From the NCBI GenBank assembly GCA_025201845.1, contig MU603948.1, positions 26,897 through 90,896 of the forward strand: a stretch of DNA of 64,000 nt, given 5' to 3'. Under the pieces are notes generated by a model. The model searched no databases, was not told where the DNA came from, and was given only the letters and a program-made list of their open reading frames with translations. Position numbers and translations under genes: made by a program. This document shows, one piece after another, positions 1-9,762 of the stretch (positions are counted from its first letter, which is position 1; every line of letters begins with the position of its first letter). This stretch comes from Martensiomyces pterosporus (lineage: Eukaryota; Kickxellomycota; Kickxellomycetes; Kickxellales; Kickxellaceae).

Positions 1-181
1 GCCTGCAAAAAAGAGGCAGCCCGTGTATGGATCTGGCTCAGATATATCCGTGGTCCGGGTGCTTGCAAGGTGGTCCATTCGCTCCTGTGCCACAGATACA
101 GCACAGCCTGCAAAAAAGAGGCAGCCCGTGTATGGATCTGGCTCAGATATATCCGTGGTCCGGGTGCTTGCAAGGTGGTCC
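1..181. repeat. 105-bp tandem repeat, second copy partial
   Basis: A block starting at base 1 recurs exactly from base 106; the match runs 76 bases, to about 181, and then diverges. The window edge cuts the left side, so more copies may lie upstream. It sits in the upstream region of the citrate-lyase-like gene (1-405), in which I see no gene. Confidence 0.85.
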
Positions 182-405
182 GGGCATGTCTCCACTAGTG
201 CGAGTGGCGGTGATTCCGTCACGCACAGCTGATAAGCTGGCAGAACCTAATCCGAGTGGGCAGGCACATGGTTCTCGCGAGCGGATGGGAAAATCGGCAT
301 AAAGCCCTGGTGGGTGTGTGGAAAGCCAGCAGCAGCGCGGACGCCTCCTTTGCCTCTAAGCTGCTTTATTCTTGCCTTTGCACTATTGACTACTCTCTAC
401 TCCAA

Positions 406-1470
406 ATGCTAGCACTTACTTCGAAGAGACTTGCTGGGACTGCACGCCTGGGACAGGCGCTGCTCGCCAGTGCCCACGCCATCCCCAGCGCTCGCCGTGG
501 CAAGGCAACGGCGTCGGCCACTACTCTGTCGGATGCATCTGCGCCCGTGCCAGGGCTGGACCTAGGCAGCGAAAGGCTGCGGCGCACGGTGTTCTATGTG
601 CCCTGCAGCGAGGAGCGCAAGATCCAAAAGTCGCTGGCATCCAAGGCCGACTGCGTAATGTACGATCTTGAAGACGGCGTGTCGCTGAACCGCAAAGGGC
701 TGGCACGCGAGCTCGTCCTCAACGCGCTTGCCGTCAACACCAACAAGACCGAGCTCGGCGTGCGGATCAACTCTGTAGGGTCGGGTCTGGAGCTGGACGA
801 CCTGAACGTCGTTTTGCGGTCCGACAAGCTCAACACAATCCTGGTGCCCAAGGTAGAGTCACCCAAGGATATCCACGTTGTCTCGCACCTTATCGAGAGC
901 ATTGCGCCAGCAGAGACCCGTCCCAACATCAAGATCATTGCTGGGATCGAGAGCGCGCTTGGACTGATGAATATCCGCGACATCGCCACTGCCAACGACC
1001 GCGTGGATGCCCTTCTGTTTGCTGCCGAGGACTACTGCTCGGACACGGGGATTACGCGCACGCCCTCGCGGAAGGAGCTCTACTACGCAAGGTCCGTGGT
1101 TGCCACTGCTGCGCATGCGTTCAAGCTCCAGGCCATCGACATGGTGTGCATGGACTTCAAGAACATGGATGTGCTCAAGGAGGAGTGCACGGAGGGCGCG
1201 CAGATGGGGTTCACCGGAAAGCAGGTCATCCACCCGGCGCAGGTGGATGCCGTTCAGGAGCACTTCTTGCCGCCTGAGGACATCGTCTTTAGGGCGTGGC
1301 GGATCGTCAAGGGGTACCAGAAGCACTACGAGCTGGGCAAGGGCGCCTTTGACCTGGATGGCAAGGCAATCGATATGCCCGTCGTCAAGTGGGCATACAA
1401 GATCCTCCGTCGCGTCGAGCTGGCCGGAGTCGACCTTGCTGCAAAGTACAGCGACACAGCCGGTCTCTAG
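406..1470 (+). CDS. Citrate lyase beta-like protein (CLYBL / HpcH-HpaI aldolase family), mitochondrial
   Basis: A 354-residue protein of the HpcH/HpaI aldolase-citrate lyase family. Relatives of CLYBL act in mitochondria on citramalyl-CoA or malyl-CoA. The start at 406 gives a classic mitochondrial presequence (MLALTSKRLAGTARLG, rich in Arg/Ser/Ala, no acids). An in-frame ATG at 268 would add 46 residues that look like untranslated leader, so I prefer 406. Family features seen: VPKVESPKDI, AGIESALGL with the metal-binding Glu, AAEDYCSDTG with the metal-binding Asp, and GFTGKQVIHPAQ near residues 265-276. Length is normal for the family. An AATAAA lies at 1504-1509 downstream. The exact substrate cannot be read from sequence. 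Confidence 0.9.
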   Translation: MLALTSKRLAGTARLGQALLASAHAIPSARRGKATASATTLSDASAPVPGLDLGSERLRRTVFYVPCSEERKIQKSLASKADCVMYDLEDGVSLNRKGLARELVLNALAVNTNKTELGVRINSVGSGLELDDLNVVLRSDKLNTILVPKVESPKDIHVVSHLIESIAPAETRPNIKIIAGIESALGLMNIRDIATANDRVDALLFAAEDYCSDTGITRTPSRKELYYARSVVATAAHAFKLQAIDMVCMDFKNMDVLKEECTEGAQMGFTGKQVIHPAQVDAVQEHFLPPEDIVFRAWRIVKGYQKHYELGKGAFDLDGKAIDMPVVKWAYKILRRVELAGVDLAAKYSDTAGL

Positions 1471-1785
1471 TTCCACAACCACTAGTCCCCCACCTCCCTA
1501 TCCAATAAACTGTGCCTTGAGGCGAATGTGTGCTCTGCATCCATCTATCTGCTCGCACGGACTATCGGGTCCTTGTTTGGCACGGGCGGGCGTGCTCCCG
1601 CCTATTGACTCGGTCGATCCCAGAGATAATGAAAGGGCAATCACGTGTAGGCTCGCCTGCCATGTGCACATGCATTTCTCGCTTTCCGCTATATCTAGCC
1701 CCCTGTCCTCTGCGCGGGCCCTGGTTCTTCGCCTTCTGTCTCCTACCCATATGCATTTTCCTCTATAGCAAAGACACTCTACACA
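1471..1785. other. Intergenic, 315 bp
   Basis: Holds the 3' end of the citrate-lyase-like gene (AATAAA at 1504-1509) and the promoter/leader of the carnitine acetyltransferase gene. A pyrimidine-rich stretch precedes the start codon at 1786. I see no small gene here. Confidence 0.6.
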
Positions 1786-3750
1786 ATGCTTCGTCTCTTG
1801 GCTCCTCGCAGCACGCCGTCGGTCTACGGGCGGCTGGGCAGCGCATCGCTCCCCACAGCCGTAGCTCGCACACGCTACTCGACGCAGACGGCCGGCGAGA
1901 CACAGCCACAGCTCTCCACATTCGCCAACCAGGGAAGGCTGCCCCGTCTCCCCGTCCCTACGCTCGATGCCACAGCAGCTCGCTACCTAAAGTCGCTCCG
2001 CCCCCTCCTTTCCGCGGAGGAGTACCTGCGCTCCGAAAAGGCAGTGTCCGCGTTCATCAGCAGCGACGGAATGGGCCCCATCCTCCAGCAGCGCCTGCAA
2101 GAGGCCGACAGGCAGGCGCCAAGCAGCTGGCTGGAGGACATCTGGCTCAAGAAGGCGTACCTGGAATGGCGCGAGCCTAGCTACATCAACATCAACTGGT
2201 TTGCGTGCCTCACGGACAACCCCGACTTTGCACTTGCTCCCGAAGCCATCCAGGGCCGCACAACGCCAGTGCAGCTCGCTCGCGCTGCTCGTCTGATTAC
2301 GCACGTGCTTGAGTTCAACGAGAGTCTGAACCAGGAGGCGATCCCCGCCGAGGTCCACCGCGGCACTCCCATGTGCATGAACCAGTTCAAGTTGCAGTTC
2401 GGAACCACAAGAATTCCGCGCCCCGGGTGTGACGAAATCGTCGGCCAGTTCCCCTCCACTGCCAAGCACGTGCTCCTCTTGTACCGCGACCAGACGGCAG
2501 AGGTCCCTGTGTATAACAGCGAGGGGGAGCGCGCCAGCCTTGCGCAAATCATCAGCCAGCTCGCTACTGCCACGCAGCGCATCGACTCGCTGCTTGGTAG
2601 CCAGGCTCAGCAGAAGCAGCCTTCGGTTGCCCAGCTCACTGCGGGGCACCGCGACGACTGGACGAGGGCGCGTGCGCTTCTCGAGCAGGACGCAGCCAAC
2701 CGCGCCTCTTTCGCAAAGACGGACTCGGCGCTCTTTGGCGTGTGCCTGGATGTCGACATTGACCAGCAGTTTGCCAGCGACCCCGAGCGCAGCGCCTCGA
2801 TCTTCTGCCACTCCGATGCCGGCCGCAACCGCTGGTACGACAAGGCATTCCAGTTCATCATCCTCAACAATGGCCGCGCGGGCGTCAACGGCGAGCACTC
2901 CCCTGTCGACGCTCTGACCACTGGCCGCATTGCCATGGAGACCGTGCAGAAGGAGCGCGGGCCGCACAAGGACATCAAGCCGTGCGCTGGCCTTGAGGAG
3001 CCCGCGCCGATCCAGTGGAACGTCACGCCCGAGGTAGCCCAGATTGTGGACAAGGTGCGTGGTGAGTCGAAGGCCCTTGCAAGCAACCTGCGCATTCGTC
3101 TGGGCAACATGCGTGAGTATGGCGCGCAGTGGATCAAGTCGATTGGCGTCAGCCCCGATGCCTACTTCCAGATCGCTCTGCAGGCTGCCTACTACCGTCA
3201 CTACGGCAAGCCAGCACCCACGTACGAGACTTCGTCGCTCCGTGCCTTCCTCCATGGACGCACAGAGACGATTCGCTCGTGCAGCGAGGAGAGCCTGGCG
3301 TTTAGCAAGGCGTTTGACGACAAGGATGTGCCGCTGAAGAAGAAGCTTTTGTTCTTCCAGCAAGCAATCTCGTCCCACCTCGAGTACATGAAGGCCGCCG
3401 CCTCTGGCCAGGGCGTTGACCGCCACCTGCTCGGGCTGCGTGCCCAGATCCGCTCGCAAGAGGAGTCTGAGAGGTCCACCCTTTTCCAGGACCCTGCGTA
3501 CGTGCAGTCCATGTCGTTTGCGCTCTCGACGTCGAACGTCTCGCCCGGCGAGCTTTTCCGCGGCGGGTTCGCGCCTGTCATCCCCGACGGCTATGGCCTC
3601 AACTATGCTCTGGACAAGAACGACCTGAAGTTTGCCGTGACTGACTGGGTCTCCTCGCCAGAGACCGATGCCACTGCCTTCCGCGAGACTGTCTACAAGA
3701 CCCTTATTGATCTCCACGAGGCGGCCGAGCACGCCAAGAGCCGCCAGTAA
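1786..3750 (+). CDS. Carnitine O-acetyltransferase, probably mitochondrial
   Basis: A 654-residue member of the choline/carnitine acyltransferase family. It moves acetyl groups between CoA and carnitine so that acetyl units can cross organelle membranes. The N-terminus (MLRLLAPRSTPSVYGRLGSA) is a probable mitochondrial presequence. There is no peroxisomal SKL-type C-terminus; it ends KSRQ. The active-site region NGEHSPVDA places the catalytic His at residue 371. Other family blocks seen are NWFACLTDNPDF-like (substrate pocket) and the C-terminal GYGLNYALDKNDLKF. Length matches the yeast CAT2 class. A 581-codon ORF on the opposite strand in the same register is a codon-bias shadow. Assignment to family is firm; acetyl rather than longer chain specificity is inferred from overall resemblance. 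Confidence 0.93.
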   Translation: MLRLLAPRSTPSVYGRLGSASLPTAVARTRYSTQTAGETQPQLSTFANQGRLPRLPVPTLDATAARYLKSLRPLLSAEEYLRSEKAVSAFISSDGMGPILQQRLQEADRQAPSSWLEDIWLKKAYLEWREPSYININWFACLTDNPDFALAPEAIQGRTTPVQLARAARLITHVLEFNESLNQEAIPAEVHRGTPMCMNQFKLQFGTTRIPRPGCDEIVGQFPSTAKHVLLLYRDQTAEVPVYNSEGERASLAQIISQLATATQRIDSLLGSQAQQKQPSVAQLTAGHRDDWTRARALLEQDAANRASFAKTDSALFGVCLDVDIDQQFASDPERSASIFCHSDAGRNRWYDKAFQFIILNNGRAGVNGEHSPVDALTTGRIAMETVQKERGPHKDIKPCAGLEEPAPIQWNVTPEVAQIVDKVRGESKALASNLRIRLGNMREYGAQWIKSIGVSPDAYFQIALQAAYYRHYGKPAPTYETSSLRAFLHGRTETIRSCSEESLAFSKAFDDKDVPLKKKLLFFQQAISSHLEYMKAAASGQGVDRHLLGLRAQIRSQEESERSTLFQDPAYVQSMSFALSTSNVSPGELFRGGFAPVIPDGYGLNYALDKNDLKFAVTDWVSSPETDATAFRETVYKTLIDLHEAAEHAKSRQ

Positions 3751-3816
3751 ACTTTTTTTGTTTTTGTTTTTTGCACTATGAAGCCGCTGTTGCTTATTGA
3801 CAATACACTAGCTTTG

Positions 3817-5112
3817 CTACTTTGAAGGCCTTGCGGTGCAGTACGAGTTTCTGGGGAATTGGTTGCAGCACTTGTAGCCCCACTTGCCGTCGCTCCACCA
3901 GGAGCCATACACGCTCGAGTGGTTGAGCGGGTGCACGTCCTCCTTGTACTTTGACTTTGCTGGGGCGTCCTCTGCGCCGCTGACGACCCTTCCAGTGCGC
4001 GAGTATTCGACATACTGCTCGCTCTGCTCGAGCAGCGCACGGGGCGGCGCTTTCAGGTGCTCCTCGCCGCCGTACCTAGAAAGGATTGCGTTCTTTCTGC
4101 TGTCCTTCAAGTCGTCCTTCTTGTGCTTGAACTCCTTGTACATCAATGCCGTCTGCGTCGGATTGGCCTGGAAGTGCGCACTGCTGTTGCCGCGCTCATT
4201 GGCCTCCCACGCAAACACCTCCTTCTTGGCCACGTCAAGCGCGTCGCCCGAGAACCGGACAAAGTTGTCGCCGGCGTAGGCCAGTTCGCTGGGCTCCTTG
4301 CCCGCATAGGGGTTCTCGCGCATAGATCTGGTCTTTGGGTCATAGTACGCCGAATCAGGATCCAGGTTGCGCAGGTACTTGGCTGTGTCCTCGCGGATTC
4401 TCAGGTTCCGCACGGTTGATTTGGATTTAGAGCTCGTCTTGTCCTCCGCGCCAACATACCGATCCTCGTCGTCGCCTTCCTCGTCGCTCGATGCAAACTG
4501 CGCCTCGATATCGACCTCCTTTGCACTGCTGCTGCCGTCCTTGCCGTTATTTGCCGCGTCTTTATCCAGCTCGCTGGCCTTGCGCTTCCTCCGAGCCTCC
4601 TCAATAAACTCCCACTCCTGCATAATGCCGCGGTGCTCCTCCGCATCGTACCCATTCCACCGGTCGCGCTTTGCCTCATACGACAGGCTGATGTCCTGCA
4701 CCACTTCGTCGGCCCTCAGCTCCTTGCCCGTCCACCTAGCTCCCTTCTTGCGCGGCCGCTCCATGCAATCCTTGGTTTTGTGCGACATGGCTCCGCAGTT
4801 CTCACACGCTCCTTTGCGGAACTTCTTCGACGCAGTGCCCTTGCGTGCACCTCGGGCGTACCACTCGGCAGAGTGGAGGGAGTCGTGGTCCTCCTTCTTG
4901 GCCATCCGCTGGTGCTGCAGCCCCACCTTGCCCGTGTCCATGTACCAGGGCGCCTGCGACATGAATTGCGGGATGTGTGGGTTGATGATGTTGCCCTCCT
5001 CATCGACTTCGGCAGGCGCTGTGCCTGCTTTGCGTGCTGCCTCCAGGTCTTTCTGCTTCTTGTAGTCCTCGCGGCTTAGCTTGCCGCTGCCGTATGCTTT
5101 CGACGACGACAT
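3817..5112 (-). CDS. SLU7: Pre-mRNA splicing factor SLU7
   Basis: A 431-residue SLU7 homologue. SLU7 acts in the second catalytic step of splicing, helping choose the 3' splice site in the nuclear spliceosome. Seen directly: the N-terminal NPHIPQFMSQAPWYMDTG block (residues 44-61), a CCHC zinc knuckle at Cys103-Cys116 (CENCGAMSHKTKDC), the GARWTGKELRADE stretch after it, and the DRWNGYDAEEHRGIMQEWE block. A long basic/acidic charged central part follows. Length is close to fission-yeast SLU7 and shorter than the human protein. The start at 5112 is the only ATG upstream of the conserved block. The gene is in the same orientation as the nucleotidase-like gene, 219 bp from it. Confidence 0.95.
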   Translation of the reverse strand: MSSSKAYGSGKLSREDYKKQKDLEAARKAGTAPAEVDEEGNIINPHIPQFMSQAPWYMDTGKVGLQHQRMAKKEDHDSLHSAEWYARGARKGTASKKFRKGACENCGAMSHKTKDCMERPRKKGARWTGKELRADEVVQDISLSYEAKRDRWNGYDAEEHRGIMQEWEFIEEARRKRKASELDKDAANNGKDGSSSAKEVDIEAQFASSDEEGDDEDRYVGAEDKTSSKSKSTVRNLRIREDTAKYLRNLDPDSAYYDPKTRSMRENPYAGKEPSELAYAGDNFVRFSGDALDVAKKEVFAWEANERGNSSAHFQANPTQTALMYKEFKHKKDDLKDSRKNAILSRYGGEEHLKAPPRALLEQSEQYVEYSRTGRVVSGAEDAPAKSKYKEDVHPLNHSSVYGSWWSDGKWGYKCCNQFPRNSYCTARPSK

Positions 5113-5331
5113 GGCTCGAGTGTGTTTGCGCTCCTTCTATCGATTAATTAGCTGCTGAAAGCAAGAGTATGGCGATAGGGCAAACAGCTACATGAATGGA
5201 ACAAAAGAAACTAGTCGTGCGCCCACCGCGTCCTCCCAGCCGGCGCCAGCAATAGCAGCATTCCAGCATGGCGGATCTAACCAGCACTGGTTATGCGTGC
5301 TGTGCACGTGATGCCTGCGTGTCTGCCTCGT

Positions 5332-6999
5332 TTACATGCGGAGGACCTCGTCGAGCAGGTCGTCGACCTCCGGCATTCTAGTCTCGTGTGGCAGCGTCAT
5401 CCGCTTCGGGTAAAAGACAAAGTCCGACGGGTACGCGCCGAGGTTCGACAGATCCGCCGTGTACACGTTGGCGAACGACTTGATCTTGGTGGCAAACAGG
5501 CTGGGGTACTTTTCGGTCCTAAACACGCTGCCAAAGTTCGTGTTAAACGAGTCCCTAAGCTTCCACCTGGTCCTGCGTCTCTCCATCCTGCCAACGTCAA
5601 GGAGCTGCCTGAACGCCTCCTTGTCTTCCGCCGGCAGCTGCATGAACTCCGGGCTGCGAGTCTCCTGCTGCGAGTGCTTGAGGATCTTCTCGATCAGCTG
5701 TATGTACGAGACGCTCTGCCTGTAGCCGGAGCTCTGGACAACGGAGAGCTCGTAGTTCAGCTCACCGACAATGGCTCCCGTATACCAGCCCTTTTGTATC
5801 GTGGGGTCACGGAGGTCCGAGTATATGTGGTCGCCAAAGTACATGACGTTGCGGCCCGTGTACCCAGTAATGTTGCAGAACGACATGAGGTTGCCACCCG
5901 AGTACACCTGGCCGTCCTCGAAACGGTCGACGAACGCCCACGGCTGCACGCTCGTAACGCCCCTGCCGGACTCTGTGGGTACCAGCCGGAATGGCCGGTG
6001 CGAGAGGTACCAGCTGGGCTTCCGCGCACTGACGATGACGACGTCGAACAGATCACGCCACTTGCTCGTGTTGAACATGTACGAGAGCCCCGCGTTGACG
6101 TAGTCGTAGCCGCTGTTTGTGAGCAGAAACAGCCGCTTGCCCTCCGCCTTCAAAGACTCCAGGATCTGCACAAGCTCGGGTGCGCGGCCAAGGTACTCAC
6201 CCAGGTTGCTCATGATGGCCGCGTGCAGCGGGCTCACCGATATGCCATCCCCCTTGTGAATGTACTCGCCAGCAGCGCGGATGTCCTCGGCCAGGTACCG
6301 CGGGTGGAACGGGATGTTGTGCTCCGAAAAGTACTGGATCACATCGGCAAGCAGGGTAGCTTCGGGGATGCTGTAGATGTCGTTGAGCTGCTGCAGATGG
6401 CTCTTTGCATAGTCGGGCGGGATGTGCGGGCCATTGTGCAGCGAATAGACCTCCTCCAGATCACGCAATGGCTCGCGGCCATAGTGGATGGTATCCAGCG
6501 CAATGTTGTAGTTGGAGTCCAGCTTGAACATCCACCCCGTTTCTCTATCGTACGAGATGCCTCTGATCGCAAACGTCTTGTCGTACTTGAGGCTCTTGAG
6601 CTTGGGTGGGTAGAGCATCTTGCTGACAAGCACATCGCGGATCATCGTGTAGATGGTCTCGGGCAGCTTGTCCGTGTACCTTGCCAACGTGTAGTCGTAG
6701 TCAAACCCGTATGTGCGCACCTTGCTCAGCCGCAGCTCGGTGTTTGGAAAGATGTCCTTGCTCGTGGGCCTGAGGTAGGAGGGCATGCGTGCGCTCGAAA
6801 ACCTCTCGGGGTCCTCCAGGCAAAGCCTGCGTGCCAAGTCGTACCGTGCCTTCAGCTGCTCGGTGTAGTGGCTGGAGCCGCCGGGCCCATTGTCGCTGGC
6901 TCCAGAAGTGGTGTACCGTGCTGCGGTCTTGGAAAGCGCCCTGAGCTCAGCAGCCAGGAGCGTGGCTGTGCGGCTTCTGCCGGCTGTGAAACGCAACAT
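5332..6999 (-). CDS. HAD-superfamily 5'-nucleotidase domain-containing protein (NT5DC2/3-like), mitochondrial
   Basis: A 555-residue protein of the HAD-IG purine 5'-nucleotidase family. Motif I is YGFDYDYTLARY near residue 80, carrying the Asp-x-Asp pair that forms the phosphoenzyme. Later blocks seen are FLLTNSGYDYVN (motif II) and MYFGDHIYSD (motif III/IV). The open frame reaches 7005 only through a TTG; the first ATG is at 6999, and it begins MLRFTAGRSRTATLL, a typical mitochondrial import signal. NT5DC members are poorly characterised, and the substrate (IMP/GMP or none) is not predictable. Length fits NT5DC3 (about 550 residues). Confidence 0.9.
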   Translation of the reverse strand: MLRFTAGRSRTATLLAAELRALSKTAARYTTSGASDNGPGGSSHYTEQLKARYDLARRLCLEDPERFSSARMPSYLRPTSKDIFPNTELRLSKVRTYGFDYDYTLARYTDKLPETIYTMIRDVLVSKMLYPPKLKSLKYDKTFAIRGISYDRETGWMFKLDSNYNIALDTIHYGREPLRDLEEVYSLHNGPHIPPDYAKSHLQQLNDIYSIPEATLLADVIQYFSEHNIPFHPRYLAEDIRAAGEYIHKGDGISVSPLHAAIMSNLGEYLGRAPELVQILESLKAEGKRLFLLTNSGYDYVNAGLSYMFNTSKWRDLFDVVIVSARKPSWYLSHRPFRLVPTESGRGVTSVQPWAFVDRFEDGQVYSGGNLMSFCNITGYTGRNVMYFGDHIYSDLRDPTIQKGWYTGAIVGELNYELSVVQSSGYRQSVSYIQLIEKILKHSQQETRSPEFMQLPAEDKEAFRQLLDVGRMERRRTRWKLRDSFNTNFGSVFRTEKYPSLFATKIKSFANVYTADLSNLGAYPSDFVFYPKRMTLPHETRMPEVDDLLDEVLRM

Positions 7000-7279
7000 G
7001 CTCAAATTACAAAGCCAAGATAGCTGAATTTCTGGTGTCCAAAATACAGATAAAGAGACCGGCGAGCAGAGACAAAGGGGCCTAGAAGTGGAGGGACTCA
7101 GAGCAGCAGAGGCTAATCAGGACCGCCTCCTCTGTGTGGACAGCGCACACGTGCCCTGCATGCAAGCTGCTATTGCGCGGGTGGCAGGCCTTGAAGCCCA
7201 GCAGCCTGCTCCCTGTTTGGCCTTGATTTTGGAAAGAACGTGATATATAGTACAAATGATAAAAGCGAAAGATAAGTGT

Positions 7280-8845
7280 CTAGCGCTCCTGCCTCCAGAG
7301 CCCAGGCAGCGAGCTGCAAACGGCATCCACGCCGCTGGAAAAGGCATTGCGCGCTTGGTAAAAGTACACGGAGAGGCGGGCGGGTTTTGTTGGCGCACTG
7401 GAGGGCGGGTGGCCGCTGAGGAGCTTCAGCACCTCGCCGTAGCCATGCTTGTTCAGGCTTTCGAGTCCGTCGGGTATGTCGGACTTGCAGACTGGGCAGT
7501 GCACTGTGATGCCCTCACTTGTCAGCCACGAGTCGATGCAGTGCTGGTGAAAGGCGTGCCGGCACGGGAGTAGCCGAAGCGACTCGTTTGGCAAGTAGGG
7601 GTCCAGGCAGATTGCGCACGCACACTCGTTTGTGAACGAGTAGGACCCCTCGCCGCTGTTTTGGATGATGCCCGCCAGCCGCCGCAGCACGTCCTGCTTG
7701 GCTGGATCCGGAGTCACACGACACACATCTGGAGTCTCCTGCCTAGACTCCTCGTCCGACTCGTGCTCCAAAGCAACATCCCATTCGACGGGAACCAGAG
7801 GCAGCTTGTCGAGCGTCTTTTCGTCAACAGGGTGCGGGCGTGGGCGGAATATGCCTGGTGCAATCTCTCTGGGGATGTTCCTCAGCGACCCCACGCTGCA
7901 CTCAAGCGTGAAATACACCACTGTCAACAGAACGACCGCGGCGATGAGCATGTACGTGAGGACCAGGATTCGGGCCACGCCTGGTCCGCCATGGGGCCCC
8001 ACATCGCTGGGGACGCTCACGTACACAAAGGCGTTGCGGTGCGCCCCTGCATCTGCACTGGCCTGCTCCTGCATGCTCAAGTCAGCGATCTGGTGCTGAA
8101 TTGCCAGGATCTCCTTGTTGATGCGGTCCGAGATAAATGCCACCGGGATGCCGATGCTGCGTGTCGACTGCAGGAGCTCCTCCGTTGGCCGCCCGCACGC
8201 CTTGGCATTCGTGACCACAATTCCGCCAACTCCTCTGTGGCTGGCCTCCTGAAGCATAGCCGACAGAGGGCACTCGCCGCAGCGAACAAGACCCACTGTT
8301 CTGCGGCTGAACCTCCTTTGGTGTTTGCTGGCGCCGCTGTCGAGCTCTTTGTTCTGCTCTGTGCTTGGGCAGCCTGATCCAAGGCTGACAAGCCTCCCCT
8401 ACTTTTGGAAAGTCGGCAGCCCGGTTTTATTGGTGATGGTTTGCACCAAGGCAGCGAATCGACAGAAATTAGTGCGGAAGAAAATCCCTGGACATGCCAC
8501 GGCATTCGCCACAAATAGCACCTCGCTTTGCTGGCCACAGCTAAGCCAATCCAATCCAAGCCAAGCCAAGCCAAGCCAAGCCAATCCAAGCCAGGCCAAG
8601 GCTAGAGCCTCTGCTGCTGCGTTTTGCTGCTGTTGATACTTTACCTGGAGCCTTCTCCTGTAGTTCACCGATGTCAAGAGGAGTACGTGCGAGTCGTGGA
8701 AGGTTACCTGATCCATTACATGGCATCCTTCTCCGTCAGCACAGATGTGGTAGCCAACAACCAGCTCCTCAGGCGCACACCACACCAGGCTTGCCAGGAG
8801 AAAAACGATATGGATAGCATATTGCGCAATTCTCATCGCATGCAT
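7280..8845 (-). CDS. PA-TM-RING-H2 E3 ubiquitin ligase (two exons)
   Basis: Exon 1 is 8645-8845 (67 codons) with a signal peptide (MRIAQYAIHIVFLLASLVWC). It ends at CTCCAG before a GTAAAGTA donor. The best acceptor in phase opens exon 2 at 8398 and gives 439 residues. The order is signal peptide, protease-associated (PA) luminal domain (GLVRCGECPLSAMLQEA, GGIVVTN), one transmembrane helix at about 210-231, then a cytosolic RING-H2 finger at about 328-371 (CAIC..CRHAFHQHC..CPVC). Such proteins sit in endosome or vacuole membranes and ubiquitinate membrane cargo. The exon 2 start is less certain, since other AGs are nearby. No ATG opens the second exon, so it cannot stand alone. Confidence 0.82.
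8399..8644 (-). other. Intron of PA-TM-RING gene
   Basis: A 246-base intron inferred from the GTAAAGTA donor after codon 67 and an AG at 8400-8399 that keeps phase 0 into the PA domain. It carries a run of CCAAG pentamers at 8544-8600. Confidence 0.65.
8544..8600. repeat. CCAAG/CCAAT pentamer tandem repeat
   Basis: About eleven near-perfect copies of a five-base unit (CCAAG with some CCAAT variants) inside the RING-gene intron. If the intron were retained, the minus strand would read repeated WLGLA pentapeptides until a stop at 8399-8401. Confidence 0.85.
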
Positions 8846-9762
8846 GTCTGTTGCGTGTGTCGTGTGTGTCGTGTGTATCGTGGGTCGTGGGTCGTGTGCG
8901 TCTTTAGCCTTTCAAGGACAACAGTGTCGTAAATGGGTGTTCAGGGAATATAACAGAGCGACAGGTGAAGAGATAAAGAGGCGGGCGGAGAGGTGGAAAG
9001 AACACGGCTGCTTGCCTGCGGCGTGTCACCTTGGTTTTAAATGCGAGGGCGATCTAGCAGCCCTACCGAGCGCCCCTGCGTATCCTGGCCATCTCATCTC
9101 GACTGCCTCTATTTATGTTGGATCGCGCTTTTTTGGATAGAAATCAGAAGACTGGTCGGAAGGGGCACACACAGGGAAAAGGGAAATTAGAGGCGGCGTG
9201 ATGCCAGGCAATCCGTGGCCTAAAAATAAGTGGCATGCTTGTGCAGGACAGCCAACAATCGAAAGACTACACCGCCGCTGCCTTCTGCGACACCATGGCT
9301 GGCAGCCTTGTTCGGCAAAGGAAACAAGGGAGGGCAAATACTCGAGAAATGAGACGCAATTTTTTCTGGCTGTTTGTTACAGGCATTGGTTTCCTCTCTT
9401 TTGACTTGGTTTGTTTGTGTTTGCCTCCTGCCAGAGCGGGCCAATGCTCCTCATTCTCGGGTCGCTCTTGTGCTCTGGCCAGCAGCCGCAATCAACAGCA
9501 GCGTGCATCTGCATTGGCGGCGGCAAACACGCTCGAACGGCGCAAGTGGGTGGCGCCTCCCAGGAAAGCAGTGGACACTGTGATCGTGTGATCGCAATCC
9601 GCGCAGAGCAATCAGGCGATGATTGCAGCGTTTTTTTTTCTTCGCTCGCGCAAAAAGGAGTGAGAAAAGCACGGCTGGTGCTGGAGAGGGCGGCCTGGAA
9701 TGGCGAGACGGTCTTTGCCTCCATACACTTCCAGCCTCTATTAATACATTCGCACACTCGCA
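8846..9762. promoter_or_regulatory. Divergent promoter region between RING gene and RRS1
   Basis: 917 bp between the RING gene (leftward) and RRS1 (rightward). A GCGATGA sequence at about 9614 followed by a T-run resembles the PAC element of yeast ribosome-biogenesis genes, about 150 bp before the RRS1 start. The element is known only from yeast, so function here is speculative. Short ORFs in all frames show no recognisable product. Confidence 0.4.

Noticed and set aside
1987..3732. 581-codon minus-strand frame opposite carnitine acetyltransferase
   Set aside because: Same register as the sense gene; it is a by-product of codon bias with no family features.
5293..7023. 576-codon plus-strand frame opposite the nucleotidase-like gene
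   Set aside because: In-register shadow without recognisable protein features.
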